A stretch of DNA of 64,000 nucleotides from Gimesia benthica (GTDB lineage: Bacteria; Planctomycetota; Planctomycetia; Planctomycetales; Planctomycetaceae): assembly GCF_009720525.1 (NCBI RefSeq), contig NZ_CP043930.1, positions 6,956,001-7,020,000 on the forward strand, in the 5' to 3' direction. Shown one piece after another: positions 26,701 through 36,034 of the stretch; the first letter of the stretch is position 1, and every line of letters starts with the position of its first letter. The notes below the pieces were generated by a model, which did not search any database, was not told where the DNA came from, and saw nothing but the letters and a program-made list of their open reading frames with translations. The translations under genes were made by a program, and so were the position numbers.

Positions 26701-29114
26701 CCTCGACTGAGGACCGAACGCGGCGAAGGCGTGCTCAGGATCTTGATGGGGAGCAACGTCTGCGCATCCCAGATTGAAACCTGATTGGCTCCCTGGTGAG
26801 AGCAGATCAGGAATTTGTTATCCTCAGAGACCGTAAACGAAGTCACCGGCTCCGGTGTCGCCAGGCGACCAAATCTGATCACCGGCCTGTCAAAGTTCTG
26901 AGTCGCAGGTTGCGGCTCAACAGGGGCAGGGTTCTGTGGAGCTTCTGCGAGTTCGGTTTTGCCGGGCTGGGGTGACAGCTCCCGCACGACTCGAAAACCA
27001 CGATCACAGCGGGTTTCATTGGCCCAGTCGCCGAGTCGGCGAGCGACACGACTGTCTATGGGCAGATAATCAAACGCACCACCGCGCAGCACTCGTTTTT
27101 TGCCTGTCGCAGGAATCTGATCTGGTGGCAGCTGATAGCTGTTATCCAGGTAGACGTCGCTGCACCATTCGCTCACATTGCCTTGCATGTCGTACAGACC
27201 GAACGGATTGGCTTTGAACGAACCGACGGGGGCAGTAAAAGGAATTCCGTCATCCCACTTCCCGCAACGGCTTTTATGAAAGGACTTATCACTCAACATT
27301 CTGGCCAGGGACTGATCGGAAGCGTTTTCGTTCCCCACCATTGACTCCTGTTGGTCGCCCCAGGCGAATGCGGCTTTCGTGCCGGCCCGGCCACAATACT
27401 CCCATTCCGCTTCGGTTGGCAGGCGGAAGCGGTATTTGCCATCCTGTTCGGTCAGCCAGTCGCAAAACGCGACGGCATCGTTCCAGGAAATATTGACCGC
27501 AGGGGAATTACTCTGCTGTGGAAAACCGGGATCTTTCCAGGAGAAGCGCGGATTCCAGTTCACAATTGCTTTCTGCTCTTTGATATAACCTCCGCCTCCC
27601 TTTTCGCTCTTTTCGGCGTCGGTCTTGTATTTCGTTTTCGCTACAAAATTAGAGAACTGCTGGTGGGTTACTTCGTACTTACCGATGTAAAAACCCTGTT
27701 TGATTTCGACTTCATGTTGTGGACGTTCCATGGGCCAGGAACCGGGCTCTGATTCCAGGCTCCCCATCAGAAACTTGCCCGGCTGGATATAAACCAGGTC
27801 GCCTGCCCGAGGATCGCGGATCGTTGCGACGACCGGTTTCTCTTTTGTGTCAGACGGCTTTGGATCTGCAGTCATCGGTTCAGCCTGCACAACGGGAGCA
27901 GATCTGGGTTCGCCTGAGATCTCCTGCACGACCCGAAAACCGATGTTCTGTCCTTTCCAGTCAGGCAGATTCCCGCGCCGGAGTGCCGCCCGGGCGTGGA
28001 TTCCTTTACCTTTGGTCCACGAACCACCTCTCAAGACACGGGTTTTCGCGGCAGGAGTCCGTGTCGAAACCAGGGGATCGACGGTCACCTTTCCCGCCCG
28101 TTGTTGGTAAAGCTGGGGCACAAACCAGTCTGCGCACCATTCAAAGACATTCCCGTGCATGTCATGCAGACCGAAGGCATTGGGGGGATAGGATCCAACT
28201 TCTGTGGTACGACCCAGCGCCGGTCCTTTCGTGTTGGTTCCGTAAGGAACTCCTCCATGTGTGTTAGCGGACTGACCGTTATCGAAAATGCCATAATGGA
28301 ACGCGCTGGTCGTACCGGCCCGACAGGCGTATTCCCACTCTGCTTCGGTCGGCAGTCGATAGGTCTTGCCTTCGCGGTCAGACAGCTTTCGGCAGAATCT
28401 CTGTGCATTCTCCCAGTTCGTGAATTCCACCGGGAAACGATCTGTCTTTTTACCGGCGACTTTGTCTTTCCCTTTCCCGCTGGCACTGAACCCGCTCGGG
28501 TTCTCACCCATGATGGTCTGGTACTCAGCCTGTGTGACTTCATAGGTACCAAGGTAAAACGGTCTGGTTAATGTCACTCGGTGCGGAGTTTCAAAATCCT
28601 GACGCTCTGCTTCCGTGGTGGGAGAGCCCATCGTGAATTCACCGGGGGGAATCAGAGTCAACTGCATGCCGATACTGTTGGTGATCTGTGGTTCTCGATT
28701 CAGCGAGGCTGACCAGTCAGCTTGTCCCTGCTTCGCCGTCGATTCATTGAAGGGGGCATTCAGCGGCGTAGCCTGGCGACGTTCAGTGCTTGCAGCAGCG
28801 GTCGACGCGGGAGCTGACGACGGTGGCTCCACTTTATCAGGCTCCAGTCGTTTGACCGGCATGTTTTCAGGAGGGGTGGATGTCGTTGGTTCTGCTGGAG
28901 CAACAGGCGTCGACTGTTCTGTCTGTGGTATCAGGGGATCGGTTTCCGCCTGTGTCGTCTCGGACGCTTCCGTGGAGTTCTCTGCAACTGACGAACTGGG
29001 AGGCTGAGGATCGGAACAGCCAACACTGCCCGCGAAAAGAAGCAGTGTGACGAGAAGCCCGAATCCATATCGGGGTACGTTGAAGCCAAGACGATAGCCT
29101 GCAGGGAACGCCAT
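23799..29114 (-). CDS. Giant lipoprotein: two FGE-like domains, beta-propeller, trypsin-like protease
   Basis: A 1771-residue exported protein, probably a lipoprotein (hydrophobic LLVTLLLFAGSVGC, Cys33). A Ser/Pro/Thr-rich linker leads to two formylglycine-generating-enzyme-type domains (about 145-398 and 435-697), each with MGS, EWEYACRAGT or EWEYCGRAGT, and GLHDMHGNVFEW-like signatures. The catalytic cysteines of true FGE are absent near RVLRGGSW and RVLRGGAF, so sulfatase maturation is unlikely. From about 725 to 1540 there are WD/propeller-like repeats interrupted by an Ig-like segment (about 1130-1190). The end is an HtrA-type serine protease with His about 1612, Asp about 1645 and Ser about 1720 in NPGNSGGP. 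No PDZ domain follows. Confidence 0.85.
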   Translation of the reverse strand: MAFPAGYRLGFNVPRYGFGLLVTLLLFAGSVGCSDPQPPSSSVAENSTEASETTQAETDPLIPQTEQSTPVAPAEPTTSTPPENMPVKRLEPDKVEPPSSAPASTAAASTERRQATPLNAPFNESTAKQGQADWSASLNREPQITNSIGMQLTLIPPGEFTMGSPTTEAERQDFETPHRVTLTRPFYLGTYEVTQAEYQTIMGENPSGFSASGKGKDKVAGKKTDRFPVEFTNWENAQRFCRKLSDREGKTYRLPTEAEWEYACRAGTTSAFHYGIFDNGQSANTHGGVPYGTNTKGPALGRTTEVGSYPPNAFGLHDMHGNVFEWCADWFVPQLYQQRAGKVTVDPLVSTRTPAAKTRVLRGGSWTKGKGIHARAALRRGNLPDWKGQNIGFRVVQEISGEPRSAPVVQAEPMTADPKPSDTKEKPVVATIRDPRAGDLVYIQPGKFLMGSLESEPGSWPMERPQHEVEIKQGFYIGKYEVTHQQFSNFVAKTKYKTDAEKSEKGGGGYIKEQKAIVNWNPRFSWKDPGFPQQSNSPAVNISWNDAVAFCDWLTEQDGKYRFRLPTEAEWEYCGRAGTKAAFAWGDQQESMVGNENASDQSLARMLSDKSFHKSRCGKWDDGIPFTAPVGSFKANPFGLYDMQGNVSEWCSDVYLDNSYQLPPDQIPATGKKRVLRGGAFDYLPIDSRVARRLGDWANETRCDRGFRVVRELSPQPGKTELAEAPQNPAPVEPQPATQNFDRPVIRFGRLATPEPVTSFTVSEDNKFLICSHQGANQVSIWDAQTLLPIKILSTPSPRSVLSRGPLLMVANDGKGTVSVFSSKDQWAQTNQLVVEKPHIVYLSAPQGRHFQNEILVTCHGEGPKASYSDCHVYHLDLKTDKDRHLMKAALATCNFDGKYVITQGSFNLSPSGGISAFAWEDFVSDRPAQPLYQGGISQTPYVYQVWPGSFWIGNNIVFGGVPLVSVKNKLDHLVVADRNSKLLYVLTPDEVKVYPVTAVMQEVKDRKADFPLQEFSHIYHRIYRIRDYLLDHPIAFTENQETHLFVLDMSKNQMLVAKTPAFDIPEEALAPGLVTATPNPVNPAPGSSAPAAKNTAPNPLKFPALVAEGESFSHQLPALPEISYELMNPPQGVNLTEKNIVTWKPGSKQVGKQELKIKVTQGDKVSFERVEVEVVARDLVKMYGGLAKLQNFPRLSLDPEPAKLIPTPDYQSLLVLQGKKVHRMTGDGIKDVQTHEMPERYEFIGERDGTFLALDQGRFQLDLIDQKSGRVKKSIPLDKAGVPVLEMTDLAVHPKLDISYVAIKTGMEVPRYRVLVVNESTSRVIAPDELLGTWVCVDPSGKMLYTGYRDLYRNGTKFHINPGWRLLEVPQYGNLDFLISFKLRRGMPVIYQYIDNAGGNGNGIRLSPDGNRITYLSNGGFPSLSRNLAGWNAKQLKQNPVAYETKGRGVCTQLAFHPTLKMVAVPGGNSAVLFDRETGKVLEDKLLLLDRGLGDVKVADLAFSPDGKSLLFHCQNPFQGNYLRAVPLKLTPTELRQVGRKIIVAEEKPRPVPTVKQSELQALKLDPKPNKQTPRQIAEQFNPTVVLIKSETGSGTGFVVGSEGYILTCAHAAPEDEKLIVEYQAGKGPVKSVEATILLWDEDQDLALLKLKEKVDLPTVILSSRTSYDSGEQLTVIGNPGLGETILSQTLTTGVISNPKRMLRDQPLIQISAAVNPGNSGGPVFDDRGQVIGLVILKGDIEAAGFAVPSTVLRKFLMSVTNGKPEAGNR

Positions 29115-29292
29115 CTAAAACACCTCCTGATTCTTCGAGTCGCAGAGAAGAGAGGTCGCATTTGAATATGAACCGGCGCAATAGAATTCTGCACCGGATA
29201 AGAGTCGATTGACTTCGCTCCATCGTAGATCAGGCGTGGTCAGAAATCCAGTAGGAATTCAGCGGGGAGGGAATTGTTTGTGAATTCGAGAT

Positions 29293-29736
29293 TCAGGCGG
29301 AAACATTCCACACATGAGTGCAATCAGGCTCGTCTTCCACCGGTCGAAAGCCGAGTGCCTCGTAGAAGGTACTCGCTGCAGAAGAATTTGTGCGTAACCG
29401 CAATTGCTGGAACACACCGGGACAACGTTGCTGAATCGCTTCCACCAGCAACCGGCCGACTCCTCGACGTCTTACCTCGTAAGCGACATACAACCGTCGT
29501 ACCCGTCCGACATCATTGAGGGAGCAGTACGGATCCCGATTCAGACCGCAGACACCGACGATGCGATCTTCCCCTACCGCGATCAGCACACATTCACCTT
29601 CCCGGTCAAAACGATTAGTGCCTTCCCGCCATTCCTGCTGCAGTCGATCCAGCATGCGATACCCCTGTCTGCGGGCTTCTTCTGCCAGCAGATCCAGTTG
29701 ATCGGGGTGGGCCAGTGGTTGCAGCGTGAGAGCCAT
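29293..29736 (-). CDS. GNAT family N-acetyltransferase
   Basis: A 147-residue acetyl-CoA-dependent acetyltransferase. The acetyl-CoA binding block is visible as RLYVAYEVRRRGVGRLLVEA (RRRGVG being the R/QxxGxG loop), followed by the usual C-terminal ASTFYEALGFRPV motif. The substrate is unknown. ATG 29736 is chosen because AGGAAAG lies six bases upstream and it starts the domain; the open frame runs 67 codons further 5', into the preceding gene, without sense. It lies 43 bases after the small membrane protein gene on the same strand, so the two are probably co-transcribed. Confidence 0.9.
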   Translation of the reverse strand: MALTLQPLAHPDQLDLLAEEARRQGYRMLDRLQQEWREGTNRFDREGECVLIAVGEDRIVGVCGLNRDPYCSLNDVGRVRRLYVAYEVRRRGVGRLLVEAIQQRCPGVFQQLRLRTNSSAASTFYEALGFRPVEDEPDCTHVWNVSA

Positions 29737-29779
29737 GGACGGCTTTCCTGAGATATGGTGACGAGTATCCTGAATCAAT

Positions 29780-30079
29780 TCAGACAATTTCAAAATACGC
29801 CAGGCTGGCCAGTAGCAGCAGGGCGATGCAGATAATCCAGATGGGGATAAATGACATCGGTCCGAGTCCGGGGATTCTGATATAACCTCCCGCCTCGGGA
29901 TTGAGTATCGGGTCCTGCACTTCGTCGTTAGTAACACGCATGATGAGATCGATCAGCATCGTGGATGCGATCGCCACAGCCAGTATCAGTATCCGACTGT
30001 CGCTGAATTTCAGAGTGATAAACAGGCCCGCAAGTCCGCCAATGACGCAGAACAGGGCATTGAAGTTAAAAGGCAACAT
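29780..30079 (-). CDS. Small membrane protein, unknown
   Basis: A 99-residue protein with three predicted transmembrane helices: residues about 5-22, 29-47 and 76-96. A polar loop between the second and third (TNDEVQDPILNPEAGGYIRIPGLGP) suggests an extracytoplasmic or cytoplasmic face. There are no catalytic motifs. It is on the same strand as the sulfatase upstream (gap about 54 bases) and the GNAT downstream. Function unknown. Confidence 0.7.
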   Translation of the reverse strand: MLPFNFNALFCVIGGLAGLFITLKFSDSRILILAVAIASTMLIDLIMRVTNDEVQDPILNPEAGGYIRIPGLGPMSFIPIWIICIALLLLASLAYFEIV

Positions 30080-30133
30080 GGATTTTGAGTTTCCTGGAGC
30101 AGTCTCACTGCGTCCTTTGTATGAAGTATCGTT

Positions 30134-31654
30134 CTACCGGGCTGAACGCCAGTCTGCGAAAGTATCGAGATAAGACCAGCGGAACTGCTTCTGTTTGCGG
30201 TAACGCATATCCCGGTGGGCCAGTTGTTCTTTGACGAAAGCCTCGACGTTCTCGGGGGCGAGAAACGGATCCCGCGTCTGTCGCTGGAGCGCTGTTAAGG
30301 CGTCGATCAGACGTTGCTTCGTTTCAGCATAGTCGGGATCGTCGGCCAGATTGTTCCATTCGTACGGATCCTGCTGCAGGTCATACAGTTCGTATCGAGG
30401 TGGCGTCGACCAGCGCGCAAAAGCCGCTTTCGTACGGGGTGAAATCGTTTTCTGGTCGGCGGCAGTCGCCCCGGAGATGACAAAGTGGGGATGCGATTCA
30501 TCCAGATAACTGTCTGCGATCAGGTTTTCAGTGCCGGGACGCGGATTGGAGATCAGCTTATAACGTGCGTCCCGCAACGAATGCTGGATATAGCAGTTCC
30601 GTGGAAAGGAACCGGTGGTAAAGCCGAAGATATACTCCCGCCAGTCTTTCGCAGGACCAGCAGTCAACAAAGGTTTCAGATCCCGCCCTGGCAGGTCCTG
30701 GGGGCTCGACATACCAGCAGCCGTCAGGGAGGTCGGTAACAGATCCACCGTGGAAGCCAGTTCGGTGCGGACCAGTCCCGGCTCCGCGACACCCGGCCAG
30801 CGAACTATCAGTGGAACACGCAGGCCCCCTTCATAGACGCTCCCTTTGCCCCGGGGGAACTGAGCGCCATGATCGCCGATGTAAATGACGAGCGTATTCT
30901 CAGCCGCTCCCGTCTGCTTTAGTTTTTCCAGCAGCAGCCCGACGCCGATGTCGAGTCGCGCCAGGCAGTTGTAATAATTGGCGACCTGTTCCCGCAGCCG
31001 GGGCGTATCGACGCCCACCCAGGGCATCGGCTTGACATCATCTGCGGAGAGCGGCTGGGCTGGTCTGCCATTCGCCTGTTTCAGGAACGGTAGATGCGCG
31101 TCGGGGAAGTTCACCGATAAAAACCATTGTTGTTTCTGTGCCTGTTTAAAGAATTCCCCCGCTTTGTCTGCATAAGCTGTTACCGGCTGACGACGATTGA
31201 AATTCGCGCCGGGAATGGCACGATAATCAAAGGGAAAAGCGGATTCCGGATTCACGTGCAGTTTGCCAATCAATCCGGTCAAATATCCCTGCTGTTTGAG
31301 CAGCGTCACAAAATTGGGTGTCTTTTTTTGATACATCGCGAATTTGTGGGTCGCCAGCCCAATCTGACCATTCTGGTGCGGATACTTTCCGGTCAGAAAA
31401 CAGGCCCGCGACGGCGAACAGACGGAGTAGGGGACGAACGCATTTTCGAACCGCACCCCTTCCGCGGCCAGTTGATCCAGATGCGGCGTCTGTGCATACG
31501 GATCGCCATAGCAGCCCAGTTCAGGGCCATTGTCTTCTGAAACGATCAACAGGATATTCGGCGGGTTGATCGCATAGGCAGATGGAATGATCAGTACAAA
31601 ATTAAATACGAGAAACCAGAAAGAACCTTTTGACGTTATATCCAGCCACGGCAT
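30134..31654 (-). CDS. Secreted sulfatase (heparan N-sulfatase-like)
   Basis: A 506-residue exported sulfatase. A signal peptide (FWFLVFNFVLIIPSAYA) precedes NILLIVSEDNGPELGCYG, a variant of the N-terminal metal site typical of the sulfamidase/iduronate-type subgroup. The activation motif CSPSR sits near residue 82 in FVPYSVCSPSRACFLTGKYPH. Later blocks are VIYIGDHGAQFPRGKGSVYEGGLRVPLIV (split as IGDHG and KGSVYEGGLRVP). The C-terminal region YELYDLQQDPYEWNNLADDP is the common sulfatase tail. It forms a same-strand pair with another sulfatase upstream (gap 56 bases). The likely target is a sulfated glycan; the specificity is unknown. Confidence 0.93.
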   Translation of the reverse strand: MPWLDITSKGSFWFLVFNFVLIIPSAYAINPPNILLIVSEDNGPELGCYGDPYAQTPHLDQLAAEGVRFENAFVPYSVCSPSRACFLTGKYPHQNGQIGLATHKFAMYQKKTPNFVTLLKQQGYLTGLIGKLHVNPESAFPFDYRAIPGANFNRRQPVTAYADKAGEFFKQAQKQQWFLSVNFPDAHLPFLKQANGRPAQPLSADDVKPMPWVGVDTPRLREQVANYYNCLARLDIGVGLLLEKLKQTGAAENTLVIYIGDHGAQFPRGKGSVYEGGLRVPLIVRWPGVAEPGLVRTELASTVDLLPTSLTAAGMSSPQDLPGRDLKPLLTAGPAKDWREYIFGFTTGSFPRNCYIQHSLRDARYKLISNPRPGTENLIADSYLDESHPHFVISGATAADQKTISPRTKAAFARWSTPPRYELYDLQQDPYEWNNLADDPDYAETKQRLIDALTALQRQTRDPFLAPENVEAFVKEQLAHRDMRYRKQKQFRWSYLDTFADWRSAR

Positions 31655-31710
31655 CTTGTCTGCTCCAGGTAAATGGTGAAATATTCCAGATGCGGATCAG
31701 GGCGTTCCAG

Positions 31711-33279
31711 TTACTTGTCATCACCCTGAACCTGCTTCAGGATCTTGGAGAGCCGCTCAACGACTTCGGGGTGTTCCTGCCAGACATTCTTTGTCTCTGA
31801 GGGATCCTGTTTAAGATTGTAGAGTTGCCCCGTTGGTTCGCCCGGTTGGGGTTCGACTTCGCGGGCGCGGGTGAAGCCGCCGGAGCCCCGTTTGGGGACC
31901 ATCTTCCACGGACCCTGCCGAACCGAAAAATGGCCCCACAGTGAGTGATGAATCGCGTAATCGCGTAGCGGCTGCTTAAGCTCTTTACCCAGCAGGGCGG
32001 GCAGAATGTTGACGCTGTCTTCTCCCTCACCGGCTGTCAGCTTTTGATCCGTGATCGCCGCACAGGTCGCCAGCAGGTCGGTCAGTTCCACCAGTTCGGC
32101 ATTCGATGTCCCGGCAGGTGTCTGCCCGGGCCAGCGGACGATGAAGGGAACGCGGTGGCCACCTTCCCAGATGTCGGCCTTCGTACCCCGCAGGTGGGCG
32201 TTTCCCTGATGACCGCGGTCTTTGACGTACTGTCCCCGATGATTGGGCTTATAGTATTTGAGGTCGTCAGTTTCCTGCGGTGTCCACCAGTGATAGAGAC
32301 CGCCGTTATCCGACGTGAAAATGAACAGGGTATTGTCCGCCTTACCGCTTCGCTGCAGGGCTTCCATGATCGCACCGACAGTCGCATCCACCTCGAGCAC
32401 GAAATCACCGTATTCACCCGCAGCACTTTTGCCTTTGAATTCGTCGTTGGGTACCAGTGGCAGGTGTGGAGCGGTCAGCGGGAAATACAGAAAGAAAGGC
32501 CGCTCGGGGGATTGTTTCGCCTGTCGCTCGATAAACTGCACCGCCTCACCGGTCAGGGTAGGCATCACACTGCGGATTGTAAAATCGGGTGAGCGCATAC
32601 CCTGGTCGACGGACAGAAACTCGGTCTGTATCCGTTCCGAAGGAATCGTAGGCAGAATCACGGGGCGATCGTTTCTGATGAAACAGAAAGGAGACATATT
32701 CAGAGACGCCGAGATTCCGAAGTAATAGTCGAAGCCGTTGGCCAGCGGTCCGCCGAGTATCGGCTGGGTGTAATCCACGTCATCTCCCACACGGGGACGC
32801 TGACGCCGGTCAATGGGAACCGCAGGCACGGGCTGGCCGTTCTGGTCAGTCCACTGCATACCCAGGTGCCACTTGCCGACACAGGCGGTGTCGTATCCCG
32901 CTTTTTTGAGCAGGGACGGGACCGTGGTCTGGTCCTGTTCGATGAGGGGCGGATCAAAGCCGTCCAGCACACGGTATTTCAACCGTGTCCGCCAGCAGTA
33001 GCGGCCGGTCAAAATTCCGTACCGCGTTGGCGTACAGACGGCTGACGGCGTATGGGCGTCCGTGAATTTCATGCCTTCCGCAGCCAGCCGATCGATGTGC
33101 GGAGTCGTAATCTTCGATGCCGGGTTGTAACAGCTTACATCACCATAACCGAGATCGTCCGCCAGAATATAGACAATGTTCGGCAGCTGATCCGCCTGAA
33201 CCGTGTTCGGCAGAAACAGACTCAGGAGCAGCAGCGGCAGCAGAAACTGTGTACGGAAGAAGTGCGATACGACGTTCAT
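31711..33279 (-). CDS. Secreted arylsulfatase A-like sulfatase
   Basis: A 522-residue exported sulfatase. The signal peptide (LLPLLLLSLFLPNTVQA) is followed by NIVYILADDLGYGDVSCYN, the canonical first metal site. The activation motif CTPTR near residue 82 lies in SAVCTPTRYGILTGRY. The second metal site is TSDNGG, and GTKADIWEGGHRVPFIV contains the conserved EGGxRVP. The C-terminus has the usual QLYNLKQDPSETKNVWQEHP block. Length is normal. It is the first of two adjacent sulfatases and follows the EthD/PEP-hydrolase/Tm-1 genes on the same strand (102-base gap), so a shared transcript is possible. Confidence 0.93.
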   Translation of the reverse strand: MNVVSHFFRTQFLLPLLLLSLFLPNTVQADQLPNIVYILADDLGYGDVSCYNPASKITTPHIDRLAAEGMKFTDAHTPSAVCTPTRYGILTGRYCWRTRLKYRVLDGFDPPLIEQDQTTVPSLLKKAGYDTACVGKWHLGMQWTDQNGQPVPAVPIDRRQRPRVGDDVDYTQPILGGPLANGFDYYFGISASLNMSPFCFIRNDRPVILPTIPSERIQTEFLSVDQGMRSPDFTIRSVMPTLTGEAVQFIERQAKQSPERPFFLYFPLTAPHLPLVPNDEFKGKSAAGEYGDFVLEVDATVGAIMEALQRSGKADNTLFIFTSDNGGLYHWWTPQETDDLKYYKPNHRGQYVKDRGHQGNAHLRGTKADIWEGGHRVPFIVRWPGQTPAGTSNAELVELTDLLATCAAITDQKLTAGEGEDSVNILPALLGKELKQPLRDYAIHHSLWGHFSVRQGPWKMVPKRGSGGFTRAREVEPQPGEPTGQLYNLKQDPSETKNVWQEHPEVVERLSKILKQVQGDDK

Positions 33280-33381
33280 CAGGTGAGACCTTCACAAGTG
33301 GAAACCGGGAGTGAATGATCTCTTTACTATACGGGGCACGCTAGAGAGAACGCAACTGAGACGGAACAGTGCAGAGAGTTC

Positions 33382-33714
33382 TTAAGGCGATTCCAGCTGC
33401 ACCGGTATTAATACTTCTTCCTCATCATACATGAACATCACACCGCCGGTCGCAAAGGTCGGGACATCAGCGATCGTTGCCTGGCCTTCGGGGCTTTCCA
33501 GGATATGCTGCATCGCGGTCGCAGATTCCGCATACAGGCTGACAATCAGATAGTAAGGGGGCGGATTACCCGCTTCGGCTGACATGCATTTGCCGATCGT
33601 CCAGCCGGTGAGCCCTTTCATCTGTCTGGCCAGGGGGATGTGTACTTCGCGATAATAGCGATCGAATTCCGCAGGGTCTTCCGGGTGTCCATACATTACA
33701 GTCAGGCGATACAT
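33382..33714 (-). CDS. EthD family protein
   Basis: A 110-residue ferredoxin-like (dimeric alpha-beta barrel) protein of the EthD family. The signature start YRLTVMYGHPEDPAEFDRYY is present, followed by HIPLARQMKGL, where the His is the conserved residue. EthD proteins support oxidative or aldolase-type steps in small-molecule catabolism but have no single reaction. Its position, 39 bases after the PEP-hydrolase-like gene in the same direction, suggests a common pathway. Confidence 0.88.
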   Translation of the reverse strand: MYRLTVMYGHPEDPAEFDRYYREVHIPLARQMKGLTGWTIGKCMSAEAGNPPPYYLIVSLYAESATAMQHILESPEGQATIADVPTFATGGVMFMYDEEEVLIPVQLESP

Positions 33715-33753
33715 ATTCGAATCCTCTGGTCAGATGAGAGAGAAATAAGACGT

Positions 33754-34590
33754 TTATCGGGGAGTCAAACGCAGCTCCCCGAACTGGCGGACCTGTGCGG
33801 TCAGCGCGACCTCGGTCGGGAGCCGTTCCATGGAACTGGCGCCATAAAATCCGTCAATGCCCGATACTCGATCAAAGATATACTGCGCGTCTTCGGGCAT
33901 CGCGATCGGTCCACCATGACAGAGCAGCAGCACGTCGTCGCGTTCACTTTTGGCAGCATCGACCATCGTGCGGATTGACTCGACCGAGTCATCCAGGGTT
34001 TTTCCCGTCGTGGCTCCAATCGAACCACCACTGGTCAGCCCCATGTGTGCCACCACAATATCGGCCCCGGCAGCAGTTAACTGTTGTGCCTGTTCTGCAT
34101 CGAACGCATAGGGAGTCGTAAGCAGGTCTAAATCGTGAGCCGCACGAATACAGTCGATCTCCAGGTCAAAGCCCATGCCGGTCTCTTCGAGATTGGCGCG
34201 GAATTGACCATCAATCAGTCCCACGGTCGGGAAATTCTGAATGCCGGCAAAACCCATCGCCTGCAGTTCCTGAAGGAACAGGTCACGCAGCAGAAAGGGA
34301 TCAGTGCCGCACACTCCCGCCAGCACCGGTGTGTCATTGACGACAGGCAGAACTTCCCGTCCCAGTTCTTTGACGATTTCATTCGCATTACCATAAGGCA
34401 TCAGTCCTGCCAGCGAACCTCGTCCGGCCATCCGGTAGCGGCCCGAGTTGTAGATCACAATCAGGTCGATCCCGCCTGCTTCTTCGCACTTGGCGCTCAG
34501 ACCCGTCCCCGCACCTCCGCCGATGATGGGCAGTCCCGCAGCTACTTTCTCCCGCAGGCGTTTCAGGATGGCTGTTCTGGATTCCGGCAT
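33754..34590 (-). CDS. Phosphoenolpyruvate hydrolase-family TIM-barrel protein
   Basis: A 278-residue protein of the PEP hydrolase/TIM-barrel signal-transduction family usually encoded next to Tm-1-like proteins. Recognisable blocks are [67 protein letters not shown] and [11 protein letters not shown]. Family members cleave or rearrange small keto-acid-like substrates or are of unknown activity. There is no signal peptide. The ATG has GAGGAAG six bases upstream. It is 25 bases after the Tm-1-like gene, so the pair is an operon as in many other genomes. Confidence 0.88.
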   Translation of the reverse strand: MPESRTAILKRLREKVAAGLPIIGGGAGTGLSAKCEEAGGIDLIVIYNSGRYRMAGRGSLAGLMPYGNANEIVKELGREVLPVVNDTPVLAGVCGTDPFLLRDLFLQELQAMGFAGIQNFPTVGLIDGQFRANLEETGMGFDLEIDCIRAAHDLDLLTTPYAFDAEQAQQLTAAGADIVVAHMGLTSGGSIGATTGKTLDDSVESIRTMVDAAKSERDDVLLLCHGGPIAMPEDAQYIFDRVSGIDGFYGASSMERLPTEVALTAQVRQFGELRLTPR

Positions 34591-34615
34591 GGATGACTTC
34601 CTCGTATGATCAAAA

Positions 34616-35836
34616 TTATTGAAAGCGATTCCCGCTCACGCGTGCAAAAGCCGAGACCAGCGCCTCGGCAAACGCAGCGTCGTTGATGTGACAGTCGTGT
34701 CGCGTGACCCGTCGATCTGCGGTCTGCTGAATTTCCTGTTCCAGCGTCTCGAACAGACACTGATCTGCCTGGGGATCATAGAACGCTTCGCCTGTTTTAT
34801 CCAGCATCGAAATTCCTTGTTCAGGAATCAGGATTTCGACAGGCGAAGTAGAGCGATTGATCTTTTCTGCAATCCAGCGGGCGAACTGTCGGTTCTCTTC
34901 CGCCGTCGTCCGCATCAGGGTGACCTGGGGATTATGAATCAGAAACTGGCGGTCGGCAAACGGGGCGGGAACGGTTTCGCGGGCACCAAAATTGACCATG
35001 TCCAGAGCGCCCAGGCTCAGCACATAGGGGAGCCCCCGTTCGAGGATCACCTCAAACCGGCGTGGCCCGCCAGGCATGATGCCTCCTACGAGTTCATCGG
35101 CGACTTCGGTGGTGGTGATATCGAGAACACCCTCGATCAATCCATCGGCCACGAGTTTCTCCATCGCCTGGCCTCCGGTGCCCGTTGCATGGAAGACCAG
35201 CGGATCGAAGCCGCGTGCCTCAAGCTGTTCGCGGACCATGTCCACACAGGGGGTTGTCACGCCGAACATGGTCAGGCCCAGGGCAGGGCGGTCTGCCGGG
35301 AATTCGGAGCGGCGTGATACCATTCCCGCGATCGCGTGAGCTGCGTTGCTCAAGACCCGCCGCGAAACGGAATTCAACCCGGCGACATCGACCACGGAAT
35401 ACATCAGCGTAATATCGCTGAAGCCGACGTAGGGACGTGTATTTCCACTGGCCACCGTCGAAACGATCAGCTTGGGAAAGCCAACCGGCAGCGCCTGAAA
35501 TGCCGGAGCAACCAGTGCTGTGCCTCCGCTGCCACCCAAAGCGATGACTCCGTCAACCCTGCCTGCACTGACTTCGGCGGGTAACCAGTGCTCAAGTGCC
35601 GTCGCCATCGCCGTAATCGCTGCGCCCCGGTCTGTGTGTCCCAGTACCTGTTCCGGCCCACCCGGGTGAGAGCCGGCAATGGTTTCAGCAGAGACATCCG
35701 CTCGCTCTGATCGACCCTGTGTGCTGACATCGACTAGAACCACATCAACACCGGCACGACGGATCACATCCGCAACGAAGCAGAGTTCCTCGCCTTTGGT
35801 ATCCATCGTCGCCAGGGCATAGACGGTTGGTTGCAT
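34616..35836 (-). CDS. Tm-1-like ATP-binding (UPF0261) protein
   Basis: A 406-residue protein of the UPF0261/Tm-1-like family. Family blocks include [20 protein letters not shown] at the N-terminus, [35 protein letters not shown], and [14 protein letters not shown]. In the plant Tm-1 protein this domain binds ATP and an inhibitor target; bacterial members pair with the PEP-hydrolase-like protein encoded next to it and are thought to act in catabolism. No signal peptide. It is the first gene of a minus-strand run that continues through EthD, two sulfatases and further genes. Confidence 0.9.
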   Translation of the reverse strand: MQPTVYALATMDTKGEELCFVADVIRRAGVDVVLVDVSTQGRSERADVSAETIAGSHPGGPEQVLGHTDRGAAITAMATALEHWLPAEVSAGRVDGVIALGGSGGTALVAPAFQALPVGFPKLIVSTVASGNTRPYVGFSDITLMYSVVDVAGLNSVSRRVLSNAAHAIAGMVSRRSEFPADRPALGLTMFGVTTPCVDMVREQLEARGFDPLVFHATGTGGQAMEKLVADGLIEGVLDITTTEVADELVGGIMPGGPRRFEVILERGLPYVLSLGALDMVNFGARETVPAPFADRQFLIHNPQVTLMRTTAEENRQFARWIAEKINRSTSPVEILIPEQGISMLDKTGEAFYDPQADQCLFETLEQEIQQTADRRVTRHDCHINDAAFAEALVSAFARVSGNRFQ

Positions 35837-36034
35837 AAGAAACTTTCTGATCGTGGCTAGCTGAGATTGACTATGGATCGTGGTTTATAGTGTGGCTGTC
35901 GAGATCGAGATGTCAAGTCTTGCTTGAGACTCAGAAACCGCTCTTTCATTCCTGCTACAGTTTGTTAAGATCTCTCTGTCTTCGGGAAGCAGAGACGAAC
36001 CATTTCATATTACCCACCTGTAAGGAATACACCC

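Noticed and set aside
23799-29114. FGE-like domains as the maturase of the nearby sulfatases
   Set aside because: The cysteine pair needed for formylglycine formation is absent in both domains, so this role is not supported.
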